Source: Pomacea canaliculata (Eukaryota > Mollusca > Gastropoda > Architaenioglossa > Ampullariidae). Taken from it: DNA of 64,000 nucleotides. The notes beneath the pieces are model-generated. The model saw only the letters and a program-made list of their open reading frames with translations. It was not told where the DNA came from and searched no databases. Of the stretch, positions 1-38,398 are shown piece after piece. The stretch's first letter is position 1; each line of letters opens with the position of its first letter. Location: contig NC_037591.1 in NCBI RefSeq assembly GCF_003073045.1, forward strand, positions 21,361,319 to 21,425,318. Direction: 5' to 3'. Position numbers and translations under genes: made by a program.

Positions 1-950
1 CATAATCCAGTCTATGACCATCAGGAAGATTGTTGGTGATAATATGCAACCCTGTCTTACGCAGGTCTTCATTATGAAAGGTTTAGTGAGTTTGCTGTTG
101 TGAATAACTTGGCAGGACGAGTCTTCATACAACCCGTGAATAATGTTTATTATCTTAGGTGGAATGCTATAGTGGATAATCAGCCTCCAGATGATGTACC
201 TGTCTACACTGTCAAAGTCCACAAATGTTATATAGAAGGAGGACTGTCACTCAACAGACTGCACAAGGATGAAACGGAGGGTGGTAATGTGGTCAGTGCA
301 TGACCTATCCTGACAAAATCCTGCTTATTCTGGTCTCGGTCTCTTGTCTAGTGCCTTCTTCAGTCTCTCTAGAATTATCCTTGATAAGACTTTACCGGGG
401 ATGGACAGCGGCATGATCCCCCGCCCATTGTTGCACTGAGACAAGTCTCCTTTCTTCGGTAACATGACCAGGTGGCCTAGTTTCCAGTCTGTTGGTACTA
501 GCTCTTGTTCCCAGATCTTGTATAGAAGAGGCTGTAAAATTGTTGCTGTTGTTTCTGGGTCTGCTTTTAATGCTTCTAGGGGTATGCCATCCTGGCCCGC
601 TGCTTAGCCACTTTTCATGCTTTTGATGGCTTTGATGATTTCTGTCTTAGTGGGAGGGCTGGTGTTGACATAAAGTTGCTCAGTTGCTGGTGGTATGTCA
701 GGTAAAGATGATGGATCAGGTTGATTCGGGATCTCTTTGAAGTGTTCCATCCAGTGGTCTCTCTGTCCTGCATCATTTGTTATGGTCTTGCCGTCTTTGT
801 ATTTTGCTGGCTTGTTTGGGTTAATGTTCCTGCCTGACAGAGTTTATTCCATATAGTCGCTTTATGCTTCCCTGTATAGCTTCTGTCTCTGCTTCCCCTG
901 TTGGTGCAACTTACCTTGTAGTGGTGTGGTGGCTTGCACACCTTGTCGAT
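1..950 (-). repeat. LINE (non-LTR retrotransposon) reverse-transcriptase fragment
   Basis: Read on the minus strand, about 300-650 encodes a reverse-transcriptase palm region: GQDGIPLEALKADPETT, then LPKKGDLSQCNN, then GIMPLSIPGKVLSR. The frame is broken by stops, for example near 604. The lower part, 1-300, matches base for base much of the copies at 23620-23720 and 34740-35060, which include the DFQKAFDSVDR block. The copy runs off the left edge of the window. The upper boundary is fuzzy: 950-1270 may hold more divergent upstream sequence of the same element, but I could not identify it. The clade is uncertain. The plus-strand open frame at 100-303 is antisense to this element and is not a gene. 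Confidence 0.85.
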
Positions 951-1270
951 CCACAGAGCTAAGTTGGCAGGAGCCTTGAGCTTCTGGCAGGTCTAACCAA
1001 GCCGGACAGGTCTGTCAGGGGAGAGGTCAGATTAAAATGTTGAACCTCGTCTTTATATCTATTTTGGTTCCAGTAGAACTTCTTTTTTGCTATCCTTACC
1101 CTGAAGCCTGGAGCCATCATTGAGCTGGGCCTTGACCAGTCCAGCATATTTCTTTTACAGTGGACATCCAAAGTTCTGCATCTGGGCTTATACACTTGGT
1201 GGCACCAATCTTCCCTGTAAGTGAACCACCACCAATGGGTTGGTCTAGTGACTCTAGTCACAAACACACA

Positions 1271-2170
1271 GGCACTTTCTGGCTAGTCCTTTATGGTGGA
1301 AAACCTTCACATGCTGAAGCTTTGTTAGAATCTTCATTTTTTTGTAGTGGTTTACTCCTTTAACCTTCCTATTTTCCAAGACTGCTCACAAGGCAGAGGC
1401 GGCATTTTCCCTTGGCTAGGGAGTGGTAAAGTGCATGCCAGGAGTGATGAACATCATGCTGAAGGTCTGTATCCACTCCCATACATAAAAACTTGTTATT
1501 ACCTTGAAAAGCAAGAGTGGAACCGGAAGCAACAAGACAACCATGTGGCTTCTCAAACTAAATTAATCAAAAATTTGAAAACGTAATAAGCCTACAAAAA
1601 TTTATATTTATGTATTGTACAGAAACATTTTCTATATGTTAAACCCATAAATTCTGTAATACCAAAATCTGAACAGATGTAAGTTAACAAAAACTATATT
1701 TATACCAATCAGCTATGTGCTGCTGATAGTACTTGTTGCAATTATAATTAACTTTTCCTGTGACATGAATTTAAAGGTCATACAAATCGGTGCTTTGCGA
1801 TTTTTCGTACACATAGAAACCGTGTATGGTGGCACTCTAAACCTTTATTTGAAGGGAATAGCTCTTATTCGAATTAATAACAGCGGTGTTCACGTTCTGT
1901 CTGCTTGGCAACTTTTACAAATCTCAAGGTTTATTAGGTACATGGTATTTTTTTCTCTCTTGATATGACGCAAAACACATATTCCGGAAATATTAATATT
2001 TTGTAATGCTGAAATATCCAAAAAAAATGTCTGTTGAGGTTGCACTAAACTTTCTTTCGACTGTGACCATCATTCAACACATCAGTCTCCGGCTGACTGT
2101 TTTAATTGCTCATCATTACTATGATGACCCTTCTTTGCACGACCGATGTGAAAATAAACGATTTTTTTAA
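1271..2170. other. Intergenic, nothing recognised
   Basis: This is AT-rich sequence between the LINE fragment and the presumed promoter of the HDGF-related gene. Short open frames are present but have no splice partners, no recognisable motif and no compositional sign of coding. Confidence 0.5.
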
Positions 2171-2179
2171 TGATACTGA

Positions 2180-2358
2180 CCAATAGGGTGGTTTATATAT
2201 GGAGTCTTCTCTGGATCCTTTCTTCTCTGGTTTTTGTGTTTGACCGCTGAGAAGTTTACACATCGGATAATTTCTGCCACTGCACCATTGCTATTTACAA
2301 TCACCTCGTTAGGATTCATTCTTGCTGTCTGCTATTCTAAGGCGACGCCATAGATTTG
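2180..2358 (+). promoter_or_regulatory. Possible promoter and 5' noncoding exon of the HDGF-related gene
   Basis: A CCAAT box lies at 2180-2184 and a TATA-like GTTTATATAT at 2191-2200. A good splice donor (TTTG then GTGAGT) sits at 2358/2359, which would end a short untranslated exon. The start codon of the downstream gene is at 2938, so 2359-2937 would be intron plus 5' leader. The acceptor is not clear. This is inference from signal sequences only. Confidence 0.3.
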
Positions 2359-2913
2359 GTGAGTGGGGTTGTTCGAAAACTCTCTGCACAACGATTTCAT
2401 CTTTATTTCCCTAAACCGTGAAGCTGCCTGGGATATTTTCGATTGAGTATTTTGGTATTTTATATTCTATAATTTTACCTCGCTTTGAGAAAAAAATTCA
2501 AAACAGATTTCTCCGATCCGCTACAATGACACTGAATGCGGTAGCCTAACATCCCTCTCGTTTGATCACAGTCATGTATCGTGAAATCTCGTTGGCCTCG
2601 AGACTTTACAATCTGACGGAGTATGGCGGCAGGAACAGAGGTATTCTGAACACACTTTTGGTTCAATAACAGTGACTTTGAAGATTTTCAGTATCTCCGT
2701 TTGTTAAAAATTTGTAATAACAAGACAAAGAAGAAGGTTTCCTTTGGGAATACGATGTACAAAATGAAACTTTTCATTGTTTGCGAATTGTAACGTCAGC
2801 AGTCTGGATCTCGTGTACTGCAGTTGTAGTGGTTTTCTGAAAGAACGCCGGTCATCCAACTTTGGATCCGTACCAGCTCACCAAAAGTCATAGGAATTAC
2901 CTGTTGGAAGTGA

Positions 2914-29444
<26,531 letters not shown>

Positions 29445-30930
29445 ACCACACATACAGGTTGTTGCTGAAGTGGAGATGCATAAACTTGAATAGACCATTA
29501 AGCTGCTGAAGCTCTCTTTTTTTCCTGGAGGAGGCTTTTCACTAACATGTACAAAAACTATTGACTGTGACTGTGCTGAACGTGAAAGAGGAATATGAAA
29601 GTGCCTGTAAATACAAGTTGCATACAGCAAGCAGTGAATGCTGAAACTCACCAGTTGGTGTTGAATTGCTTGTGATCAGCCCCTTGTATTCACTTAAAAC
29701 CGTGCAAGAAAGAACTGTAAGGCAGTGTGTAAGACGCATGATCTGAAAGGGAAAGCTTGTTTCAAGAAATAACCACTGTTCCTAGCAGTTGTATACATAA
29801 TTTTATTGGAAGGCAAACTTTTGCACCTGTCTGGCTTAAACACTTTTCATTATTTCAGTTCTTTGTGCCAAGTGCTGGCTGGGATATATAGAAGGTGCTG
29901 CAGTTTATTCTAAAGACTGTTGTCATGCAATATTGCTTGATTTAAGTACACTCAGTTTAGAGTGACAGTTGCAGCACGGCGCCAAAACCAGAATTGTTTT
30001 CTTGTCCACATAAGATGGTTGAATGGCTGGATCGATAAATTGATGGTCCAGTTTGTGATAATTTGGTGTGTTTTATTCAAATCCATAAACAATTCAGACA
30101 GGATGGTATAAATTCCAAAATAATAATGCCCAGAATAATCTACAAATCTTCAGCATTATGTATTCAAAAGTTATTGCATGATGCAGAAATGTAGGCATAA
30201 GAAAAAAATAAGGAAGATGTTGCAGCTGTCCAAGACCAATAGAAGGCATATACACCCAAAGTGACTTTATAACTTCTAGATTTTCCTTTTTGAAGTTACT
30301 GTTGGATTCAAATCTTGTTATGCAAGCATCCAGGAAACTTTCATAGTAGCAACAATCAGTGTGGGCAAAAGAGTAGTTTGATACAGTGTGCTAAAATTCA
30401 ATGAAATATATAATGGCCAGAAAATAGGAATGCAGTCATCCTTGATGGCTTGTAAGTTTGCAAGCAAGATGCTAGAATTTCCTTTATATTGTTGTTGTTG
30501 TTGGGCTTCTGTGTTTATAGAATAAGCTTGTGGAGTAATACAGAATACTGTATTTTTGAGTTAGAGAAGCAAAAATGGTAACCAGATGTTTGATTATTCA
30601 CCTGTCTTCACCACTATGAATTGTCACACAGAAAGAGTAAAAGTAATAAAATTTACAATGACAGTTCCTTGATATTTGCTTCTTCTGCATTGCTCATTTT
30701 GCATAGTAGCTGCATGGAGTGTTCATTGCATTTGTGGACTTTGCAGTGTTTAAAAAATAACTACCCATAATAATGTGTTTTGTTATTTTGATCATGTACC
30801 TTGTGTCATCAGCAGACCTGATGTTTGGATTTTTCCATTGACAGCAGACAAAATTTTAAAATGATTTAGATTTATAGACTCTAGGTGTATATTCTCACAC
30901 ATCTGAAAACTTTTAGTCAAATAAACATTT
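29445..30930 (+). other. Presumed 3' UTR of the HDGF-related gene
   Basis: The TGA at 29442-29444 is followed by about 1.5 kb with no repeats or coding motifs. AATAAA poly(A) signals occur at 30645-30650 and 30920-30925. The true end is not determined. The TMED gene ends on the other strand at 31576 or below, so the two 3' ends converge and may overlap. Confidence 0.5.
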
Positions 30931-31575
30931 TCATTACAAAGGATAATTTAAACAAGCTGTGTACCTAGTATCAAGGAACCTTAAACCTCTTATCAAGTTT
31001 CATGAGTTTTGGAAGAGTAAGAATGAGAGGGCAAAACATGACCTGATCCATCACAATGTTTCATTTAATATTCTGCAAGGTATGCTACCTTTTAAAGAAA
31101 GGAAACTGTTATAGCTGCAGGAATATTTTAATTTATGAGTACTCATTCTTTACATCAAAAACAGTTGTCATAAGCAACACATCTCAAACACTTCCAAACA
31201 TAGATAAAGCAAGCATTAACCATCATACACAAGGAATATAAAATAAGAGTATCTTGCTAAAGGTGACTGAAATGACAACCACATAATTGCTTTTTAGCAG
31301 GTGTTTGAAGCAATATCACATAAGACTAATTGTTACAATCACAGGCATCCTCCCACATCTGCATCAATAAAAGTCGGGCTCACAAAGAATTCAAAAATAC
31401 CTGGACACACCTTCACCAAGACTACCCTCCCCTGCCTCCAAAATATCCCAACAGCCACATCCACATCAATAAGAACTGCCGAATTTTCAACAGGAAGATC
31501 TCTTCTTCTTAACCTACCCCTTCAGTATTGCTAGCCCAAGTCTGGTGCAAAGGACCATCATGACCTAAATCCCAC

Positions 31576-31818
31576 TCAAGAAACTGTTATGTTGGCTTTT
31601 GTTGTTGATTTAGAAGCTGAGAAAAAACTTCGCAGCACAATCACTTGACCTAGACCAACTACCAGAACAGCAATTGTTTCCCCTAAAGACCAGTACAACA
31701 CCCAAGCATTCACTTGTTCAGCAAAGGCTCGTCCCATTGCTTCTCGCAAACGGAGGTGTGACTGCATGGTTGAGACCTTGGCAAGATGGCCATGAATATT
31801 TGTGGATGTGGCTTCCAT
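31576..31818 (-). CDS. TMED7: Alternative last exon (B) of the TMED/p24 gene
   Basis: On the minus strand a good acceptor (pyrimidine tract, TTTTCCAG) at 31819-31820 opens an 80-codon frame ending TGA. It starts MEATSTNIHGHLAKVSTMQS, continues LRLREAMGRAFAEQVNAWV, spans the membrane at LGETIAVLVVGLGQVIVL, and ends RSFFSASKSTTKANITVS. It is homologous along its length to exon A at 38399-38629, and both acceptors are phase 0, so either can follow exon 2 (ending GEHATAMTL at 41810). No second copy of exons 1-2 is seen near it. It could instead be a solitary duplicated exon no longer used, but it has no stop or frameshift. Exon B gives a 213-aa protein. Confidence 0.82.
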   Translation of the reverse strand: MEATSTNIHGHLAKVSTMQSHLRLREAMGRAFAEQVNAWVLYWSLGETIAVLVVGLGQVIVLRSFFSASKSTTKANITVS

Positions 31819-33950
31819 CTGGAAAAGAGAAGGGGTGAATAATCAAAAGGACATAATTCATTGGTAATTATAGGCCTGAATATTATGTCAACTAATGGTG
31901 TATTTTGACAAATCATTTTACTTAGCCCATCTGAAAATGAGGAACCCTTAGTGGTTGACTTCTCCAATCTGCATGCACAATGGGTAATTTCTCTGCTCCC
32001 ACCAGAAATGTAAAGATGATCAGCAGTAAAATGTATGACCCACATTAATGTGAAAAGACTGGTTCTTGCTCAAAAGAGAAAAAGGCAACCTGTGTCTTCA
32101 CATTTTCCGATCTTGATATGTGGTTCCTAGTTTTGGGAAGATAAGCACAAATCTACTACAACCCAGGCTCCAATGCAACTTACATGTGCGTTGCTGTCTA
32201 GAGCATCAGGGTTGTATTTTAATTACTATTTTATCTTTCTACCTCCCTCACTGCTGCCAATGTCTATGAACTAAAGCTGATCTCCCAAAATTGTCATTTG
32301 CTTTCACCAATAGCTTATGAAAATCAGATATGGAGGTTAATTATTTTTTACAAAATCCTTCATGCACACCAACTTTTTCTGGGGGAACTTCTATGCAGCA
32401 ACACATTTTTAAATATTGTTTTCATCTTCTGCTTAGCATGGAACTGTGGAAACAGAGTGTTCTCTATTGAACTACTGAGATAACATAAAGTCAGAAGGAA
32501 GAGATTATAGATGAAAAGTCCAGGAGTACTTTAACTCGCTGGACACTAGGGATTTGCTACATAACTCTGACCACTTTTGTTATGCAGGTATTAACCTAAG
32601 GACTTATGATTATTAAAGTTGTAAATACATGCATTTTATGCTTTGGCTTTGATTTCTGGAAACAATTTTTATGAAGAATACTATGCCATTTCAATATTGG
32701 TCCTGATAATGCCGTAAGTCAGGGGAAAACACACACAGCATAAGAGCCCAAGAAAGTACCATCTTTTTAAAAGGATCTTTCATGTATACAATTAATGAAT
32801 GGAGATGTTGAAAATCAGACTGCAAGAAATTCTTCAGAGATATAATTTGCTTCTTCCTTGCTATAGCTTAATGCATTACCTCTCAAAATAAATTTCAACA
32901 CAAATCCAAATTTCTGTTGTAACTTTTATAAATTCTTAACATGAGAGTACTTTGACGAGTAAATCAAAAAAACATCCTAAAGAACTTAAAAGGTGAAATA
33001 GAAGCATGATATATACATATGTATATATAATCAGCAACACTCATGGTCTAATAATGTCAGAGCAGACATCACTAAATGAACCATACACCTGCACTCTATT
33101 TAAACGCCATCCCTACCAGTTACCTATTTTATCTTAACTTTTCTGCATACTATGAAAACATCTCAGAAGTGAAAAAGCACAAAATTAGACAAAGATAAAG
33201 AGAGCATGTTTAACCAGAAGTTAAAATAATATAGGATACTTTAATATGCTGTTGCATTAGAAACAGAAAATTTTCCCAGTTGTTAATAGAGGGCTTCCTT
33301 CCACAAAGGCAAAATTTATTAATAGTACTACGTAGTTTCTATATAGCACTACAGCATTTTAATGGTTAATTTTACCGCTTTGCTAGCCAGCTTCATCGGA
33401 CAACTTGAAAATGACAGCATAACTTCTTATAATTGCATGTGAGTCTGGTTGATGATCTGCATGGTGGGTATGAATATGTGATGGTGTTTATTGTTGATAC
33501 TGTGCTATACTGTTTTTGATTATTTCATATTTCACCATGCTCACGTCCAGAAACTTCATGACTCAAGTACCACAAAGCAGAGATCATGTTAGGTAAGAAG
33601 TCTTGACAAAGCTGTGAGCACTTGACTTCAGTTTCTATTTTCACTTGTATTTCAGCATTGTTGAATCAACAGTTCTAGCACAATAAACTCCAACAATAAA
33701 ATTGTATAAAATTTAAAAAAATGCAAATTAAACAGTGTTTGAAATGTTGTTTGACAGATGATAAAGCAAGTTGAGTTGTAAGGTGAGTTTTTGTTGCCAA
33801 TAGCAGCTAGCTATCAAAGACGAGAAAAATTCAGGGCCTTTGAGGAAGCAGCTAAGTTAATTAAATAAGTAGGACTTGACTAGCAGTTGGTCGGTCTATA
33901 CGCTAATTCCAGGTATGTGATGCTATTACTATGTTCTTTGTTTTTATTGT

Positions 33951-35258
33951 TTATTCCTTGTTACTCCTCAAGGAGCATAGGGCCACAACAACACCTCACC
34001 ACCGGACCCAGTTTTGGGCAGCCCCCCTCAGTTGGGCCCAATTGGTTCCTACATCCTTTCCCTCACTCTCTACTGTTCTTTTCCAAGTCTGCTTTAGTCT
34101 CCCAACTCTTTTCTTCCCCTGAAGGTTCCAGTCAAGTGCCTGTCTGGCAACTGTGTCAGCTGCTTTGTGCAGGGTGTGTCCTATCCAGCCCCATTTGTGC
34201 TTTCTGGTTTATTGGTTAGTAGTATTCTGGTTGGTTCTTTTCCACAGGCTACTGTTGGAGGTCTTTTCATCTTATTTCCAGAATATGGTATGCGCATCAG
34301 TTGGTAAAGGTCTGGAGCTTGTTGTTGATGGTGTTTGTCCCTCTCCAGGTTTCAGAACCATACAGTAGGACTGCTTTCCAATTGGTTTTGAAGATGCGGG
34401 TCTTACTGTGGAAGGATAATGCTCAAGAGTTCCAGATGGAGCGTAGGTTCTTAAAAGCATGCCTGGCCTTGTTGATGCAGCTTCTGATGTCATCGTCCTT
34501 GTTAAAAATGCTCTACAGATATGTGAAGAAGTCTGTTCCAGGATGTTCTCTCCTAGAAGTTGGATTGGGAGTTCCTGATTGTTGTTGGTTCTCATCACTT
34601 CAATCTTCTGTTGACCTTTAAGCCAGTCTTTTCTGCTTCATGTGTTAGCTTACTCAGTTTGATTTGTGCATGCTGCTGCCGATGAGATAGGAAATTATTG
34701 TCATCTGCAAAGTCCAGGTCCTCTGGCTGTTTGGTGAAGGTCCACTGGATAAAGATGTTGTCTTGCGCATTATCCAGGCTATGACCATCAGGAAGATTGT
34801 TGGTGATAATATGCCGGTTTTCTTAATGAAAGGTTTAGTGAGTTTGCTGTTGTGGATAACTTGGCAGGACGAGTCTTTGTACAACGCCTGTATCATGTTT
34901 ATGAGCTTAGGTGGAGTGTCATAGTCAATTATCAGCCTCCTGACGACGTCCCTATCTACACTGTCAAATGCCTTCTGAAAGTCCACAAAAGTTATATAGA
35001 GGGAGAATTGCCACTCAATAGACTGCTCAGTGATGATAGAGGGTGGCAGTGTGGTCAGTGCATGACCTATCCTGGTGAAACCCTGCTTGTTCTGGTCAGT
35101 CTCTCGTCTAGTGCCTTCTTCAGTCTCTGTAGTATTATACTTGTCAGGACTTTGCTGGGGATGGACAGAGGCATGATCCCCCCACCAGTTGCATAACTGG
35201 GAGAGGTCTCCTTTTTTTTGATAACTTGACCAGGTGGCCTAATTTCCAGTCGATTGAT
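33951..35258 (-). repeat. 5'-truncated LINE copy with reverse-transcriptase core
   Basis: The 3' end (TTATTCCTTGTTACTCCTCA) is at the left. On the minus strand 34986-34815 reads DFQKAFDSVDR, then INMIQALYKDSSCQVIHNSK, the palm-domain start of a non-LTR reverse transcriptase; stops and frameshifts elsewhere make it dead. It is about 1.3 kb and lies in the 6.6 kb between TMED last exons A and B. Confidence 0.9.
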
Positions 35259-35517
35259 GGATCTTGGACAAAACTACATTATAATCTAAGGAGGTGAATT
35301 AACTGACAAACTTAAGTCCTCTGCTAAGTGTTCCTGTGCATGCATGCTTGCATTTATTAGTGTCTTGATAAATTAATGTATTTAATGTGCTTTACGAATA
35401 AATTTTATTATTACTGTTTTTATGGTGATGAATTAAATTTGATGGTGCTTATTTTGTAACCCACACATAACTGATGAATTATAATCCTGTGCATTATGCA
35501 TGTGCACATGAGTTCAT

Positions 35518-35811
35518 GGCGGCCCGGTGGTGCAACGGTTAGCGCTGTTAGCGCCTGTCACCAATACAGTGAAGGTTGGCTGCCCTGAGTTCATTTCTCG
35601 TCTCGGGCACGCTGTTCTTTCTCTGCACGTGACATCTGTTTACAGGGCTGGCCGCCCTCCGCCAAGGACGGTCCCAAGCCCGGCTGAAAAAGGAGGAGGG
35701 TTGGGCGTGGGGCCAGCACCCCCACCCCGTAAAACAAATCCTTGCTACCGAAACATCGACAACAGTTAAGACTGTAGTCGATGGCCTATGCCCCAGGAGG
35801 GGCGGAAGGGC

Positions 35812-35846
<35 letters not shown>
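35518..35846 (+). mobile_element. Full-length tRNA-derived SINE with A33 tail and 12-bp duplication
   Basis: The left flank 35506-35517 and right flank 35846-35857 are both ACATGAGTTCAT, a 12-bp target-site duplication. The head GGCCCGGTGGTGCAACGG resembles a pol III box A, and AGTTCATTTCTCG sits where box B belongs. The 3' part carries a hairpin at 35755-35782 (arms ATCGACAACAGT and ACTGTAGTCGAT) before a run of 33 A residues (35814-35846). The pure tail and perfect duplication indicate a recent insertion. Older copies are at 5652, 8219, 22562 and perhaps 46195. Confidence 0.92.
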
Positions 35847-35847
<1 letters not shown>

Positions 35848-35857
35848 ATGAGTTCAT

Positions 35858-38398
35858 ATATTGGTGCACACATGAATGCAGCAGGAACATAAACAGGGGT
35901 GGAAGGGTGGGAAAAAGATTCATAAAAGAACCAAGAAAAACTGTGATCAATATATTTTTGCAATAATTTGTAAAAATGTTGAATAATAAACCATTTTTAA
36001 TTATCTCTACACTCAGAGAAAAGGTAATAGGTTCCTTGACCAAAATAAAAAAAAAGGAAAACACTAGCAACTATTAAACACACTGCATATTGTTTACAGT
36101 TTGTTATTTCCCTTGCAAAGATTATCACATATGCTGCTTGAGGGTGCTGCATTACACATGGACTCTATCAGAACTGGCATCATGAGCTATCTTCATGTTT
36201 ACAATCTTTGTATAGCTGCCTATGCTGCTTCCCAACTGCCCCATGAGACAAGTAAAGTTATCAAGTGCAATTATTTCCAAGTAATGCCTTCAACACCACA
36301 TATGTTCCAATTTACTTTTGATTAAAAAGAAAGCACAGAAAGTCATTCCCTTGGTAATTTCTGCACTACCCACCCCATCCTGACCTCAGCCACAGTTGTT
36401 GCTTCTGCCCTGAGGGAGCTTTACACAATTTTATACCAGGTGATAAAACATCATCTAAAATAGGAAATAATATATAAAATATGAAGCAGTGCACAAATAG
36501 AAAACAAAGAAGTCTGAGGAAAATCTACAGCAAGTCCCTACACACACAAACTGCAAAATGCAGTCTTTGGTTATTAATAGTAATAGTGTAGTAGAAATAA
36601 AGCTAGTCAAAAGAATTATTTAAAGTAGTTTAAAACTCAAAACCACACACCTGTAAGACCTAACCTAGAAACAATCTTATGCTTGTGGAACAGCTGTTTC
36701 AAAAACAAGATCAAAGCCTCCAATGTTTGTTGCACATATTTTTAAAATAATGCAAAATAACTACAGCAATACACAAAATTGGTCAGATTTCTTTAAGTGA
36801 TTTGCTAAAATTGTTAAAAGACACAAATTGTTCTAGCTCGCTAATCTCCCACAAAACAATGCTTGTTTCTGTAAAACATTAAAGTTCTCTACTTCGTTTT
36901 TATTGAAAGTTAAATAAGAGATGCTAACCTTAAGTAAAATGCAAGCACAATTGCTAGCGACTAGGGGTAAGAACTTAAAAATGCAAAATTTATTACTTTT
37001 TAAATCGATATTCAATGACACTTTATTTTTTTTAAGTTGATAAGGTGTTTTCGATGAAAACGCTAAAAACAAAAAGTTCCACGAAAACTGAATGATTTTA
37101 TTCAGCCTATACATCTGTATTTCAAACAAACAACAAAAAAAAAAAGATTATCACTTATAGGCTGGTAATATTGATTATGCTTCATTTTAAAATGACAGCA
37201 TTAGAATTCATTTATAAACAATTCTGAAATTCGAAGAAAATCAACTAAACTTTAATAGCGATCAGTAACCAGAAATATCAATAATTATTATTAAATAAGC
37301 TGTAATGACTGGTTAATGATCAGAGCTATAAATAATCAGGAAAAAACCAGCTGAATTAGTGAAATTGGATGTCTTAAAATTCACAAAATACAGCAGAGCC
37401 TCTTTGTTTTGATTAAAATAATTCCAGAAATTTCTTTTTGAATCAAAGATAGTACTATGAAACATAGCTTTGTAAGTTAGCATATCCAGAACAAAAGTAT
37501 AATGAACATCACCAAAAGAAGGATAAATCACAAAAATAAATATTTTAAAATTGATGCAGAAAAATATGATGCAACAATGGTTTCAATAACTGCAACTTTT
37601 CTTCAGCATATATAAATAAAGCATATCAAGTACCTAGCAGAAATTATTTTCTTGCCCTTTTTTTAACTTTTGGAACACAGGACGAAAGGAAAGAAAAAAA
37701 AAATAAGATTCCAATTACATACAATATGAAAGGGAAATTTCTTCATATGGCTTAAATCCTTCCCCTGTGATATTTTTGTTTGGAGGGAAGTATTAATTGA
37801 TCATAAGATGAAAAATGAAAGGCGAAACTGTCTACCTAAATGTACTGATCTTAAGAGAAAAAAAATTTTGATGGGACTCTAGTTATTACTTATTAAGATT
37901 TCTTACCATTAACGTGAAAGTTACAACTGGACAATATAATATTCCTTCAAACAATCTTAATCATCACATTCAAAATATGTGAAATGGAAGTAATTACTCT
38001 TTTCTCATTCTTGCCTTCACTCAGTCACCTGCATGCAATTAACAGAAATTACTTAACCCATCTTTCTATGTAGGTAATATTATTTTGCTCTTTTAAAAGT
38101 CTAAATTTTACTTTCCCTAAGATACAACAAACAAAACTCAATCACAAACACTTTCTGTACATGCACACACATGCACAAACAAATACATAAACATACCACT
38201 ATACTTCTAGTCATAACACTTCACACACAGTTAATGCATGACAAAAGAAGAAAAGATGAATCTCAGTCTGATAATTACATACACTGCAATCATTTATCCT
38301 CCACACCAAAATGTCACCTTGCTCTACCCACATGAAGCACAATACCATGATTCCTATGACCTGCACACCCTGGGAATGATCTAACATTTTTCAAGAAC
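35858..38398 (-). other. TMED 3' UTR of exon A and/or intron, nothing else recognised
   Basis: AT-rich sequence downstream of exon A on the minus strand. Reverse-strand AATAAA signals occur (plus-strand TTTATT near 36985, 37024 and 37097). No coding motif or transposon terminus is seen. Confidence 0.4.

Noticed and set aside
100..303. Open frame on the plus strand (67 codons), with a near copy at 34852-35196
   Set aside because: It is antisense to the LINE reverse transcriptase; the coding sense is the minus strand with DFQKAFDSVDR. Similarity between the two frames only reflects the shared repeat.
959..1267. 102-codon minus-strand frame next to the LINE fragment
   Set aside because: Might be upstream LINE coding sequence, but I found no endonuclease motif and could not align it, so it is not called as a gene.
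35766..36070. Frames rich in Lys or Phe around 35814-35846
   Set aside because: They are translations of the SINE poly(A) tail.
36101..36325. 74-codon plus-strand frame between TMED exons
   Set aside because: No motif, no splice partner and no similarity that I recognise; probably chance.
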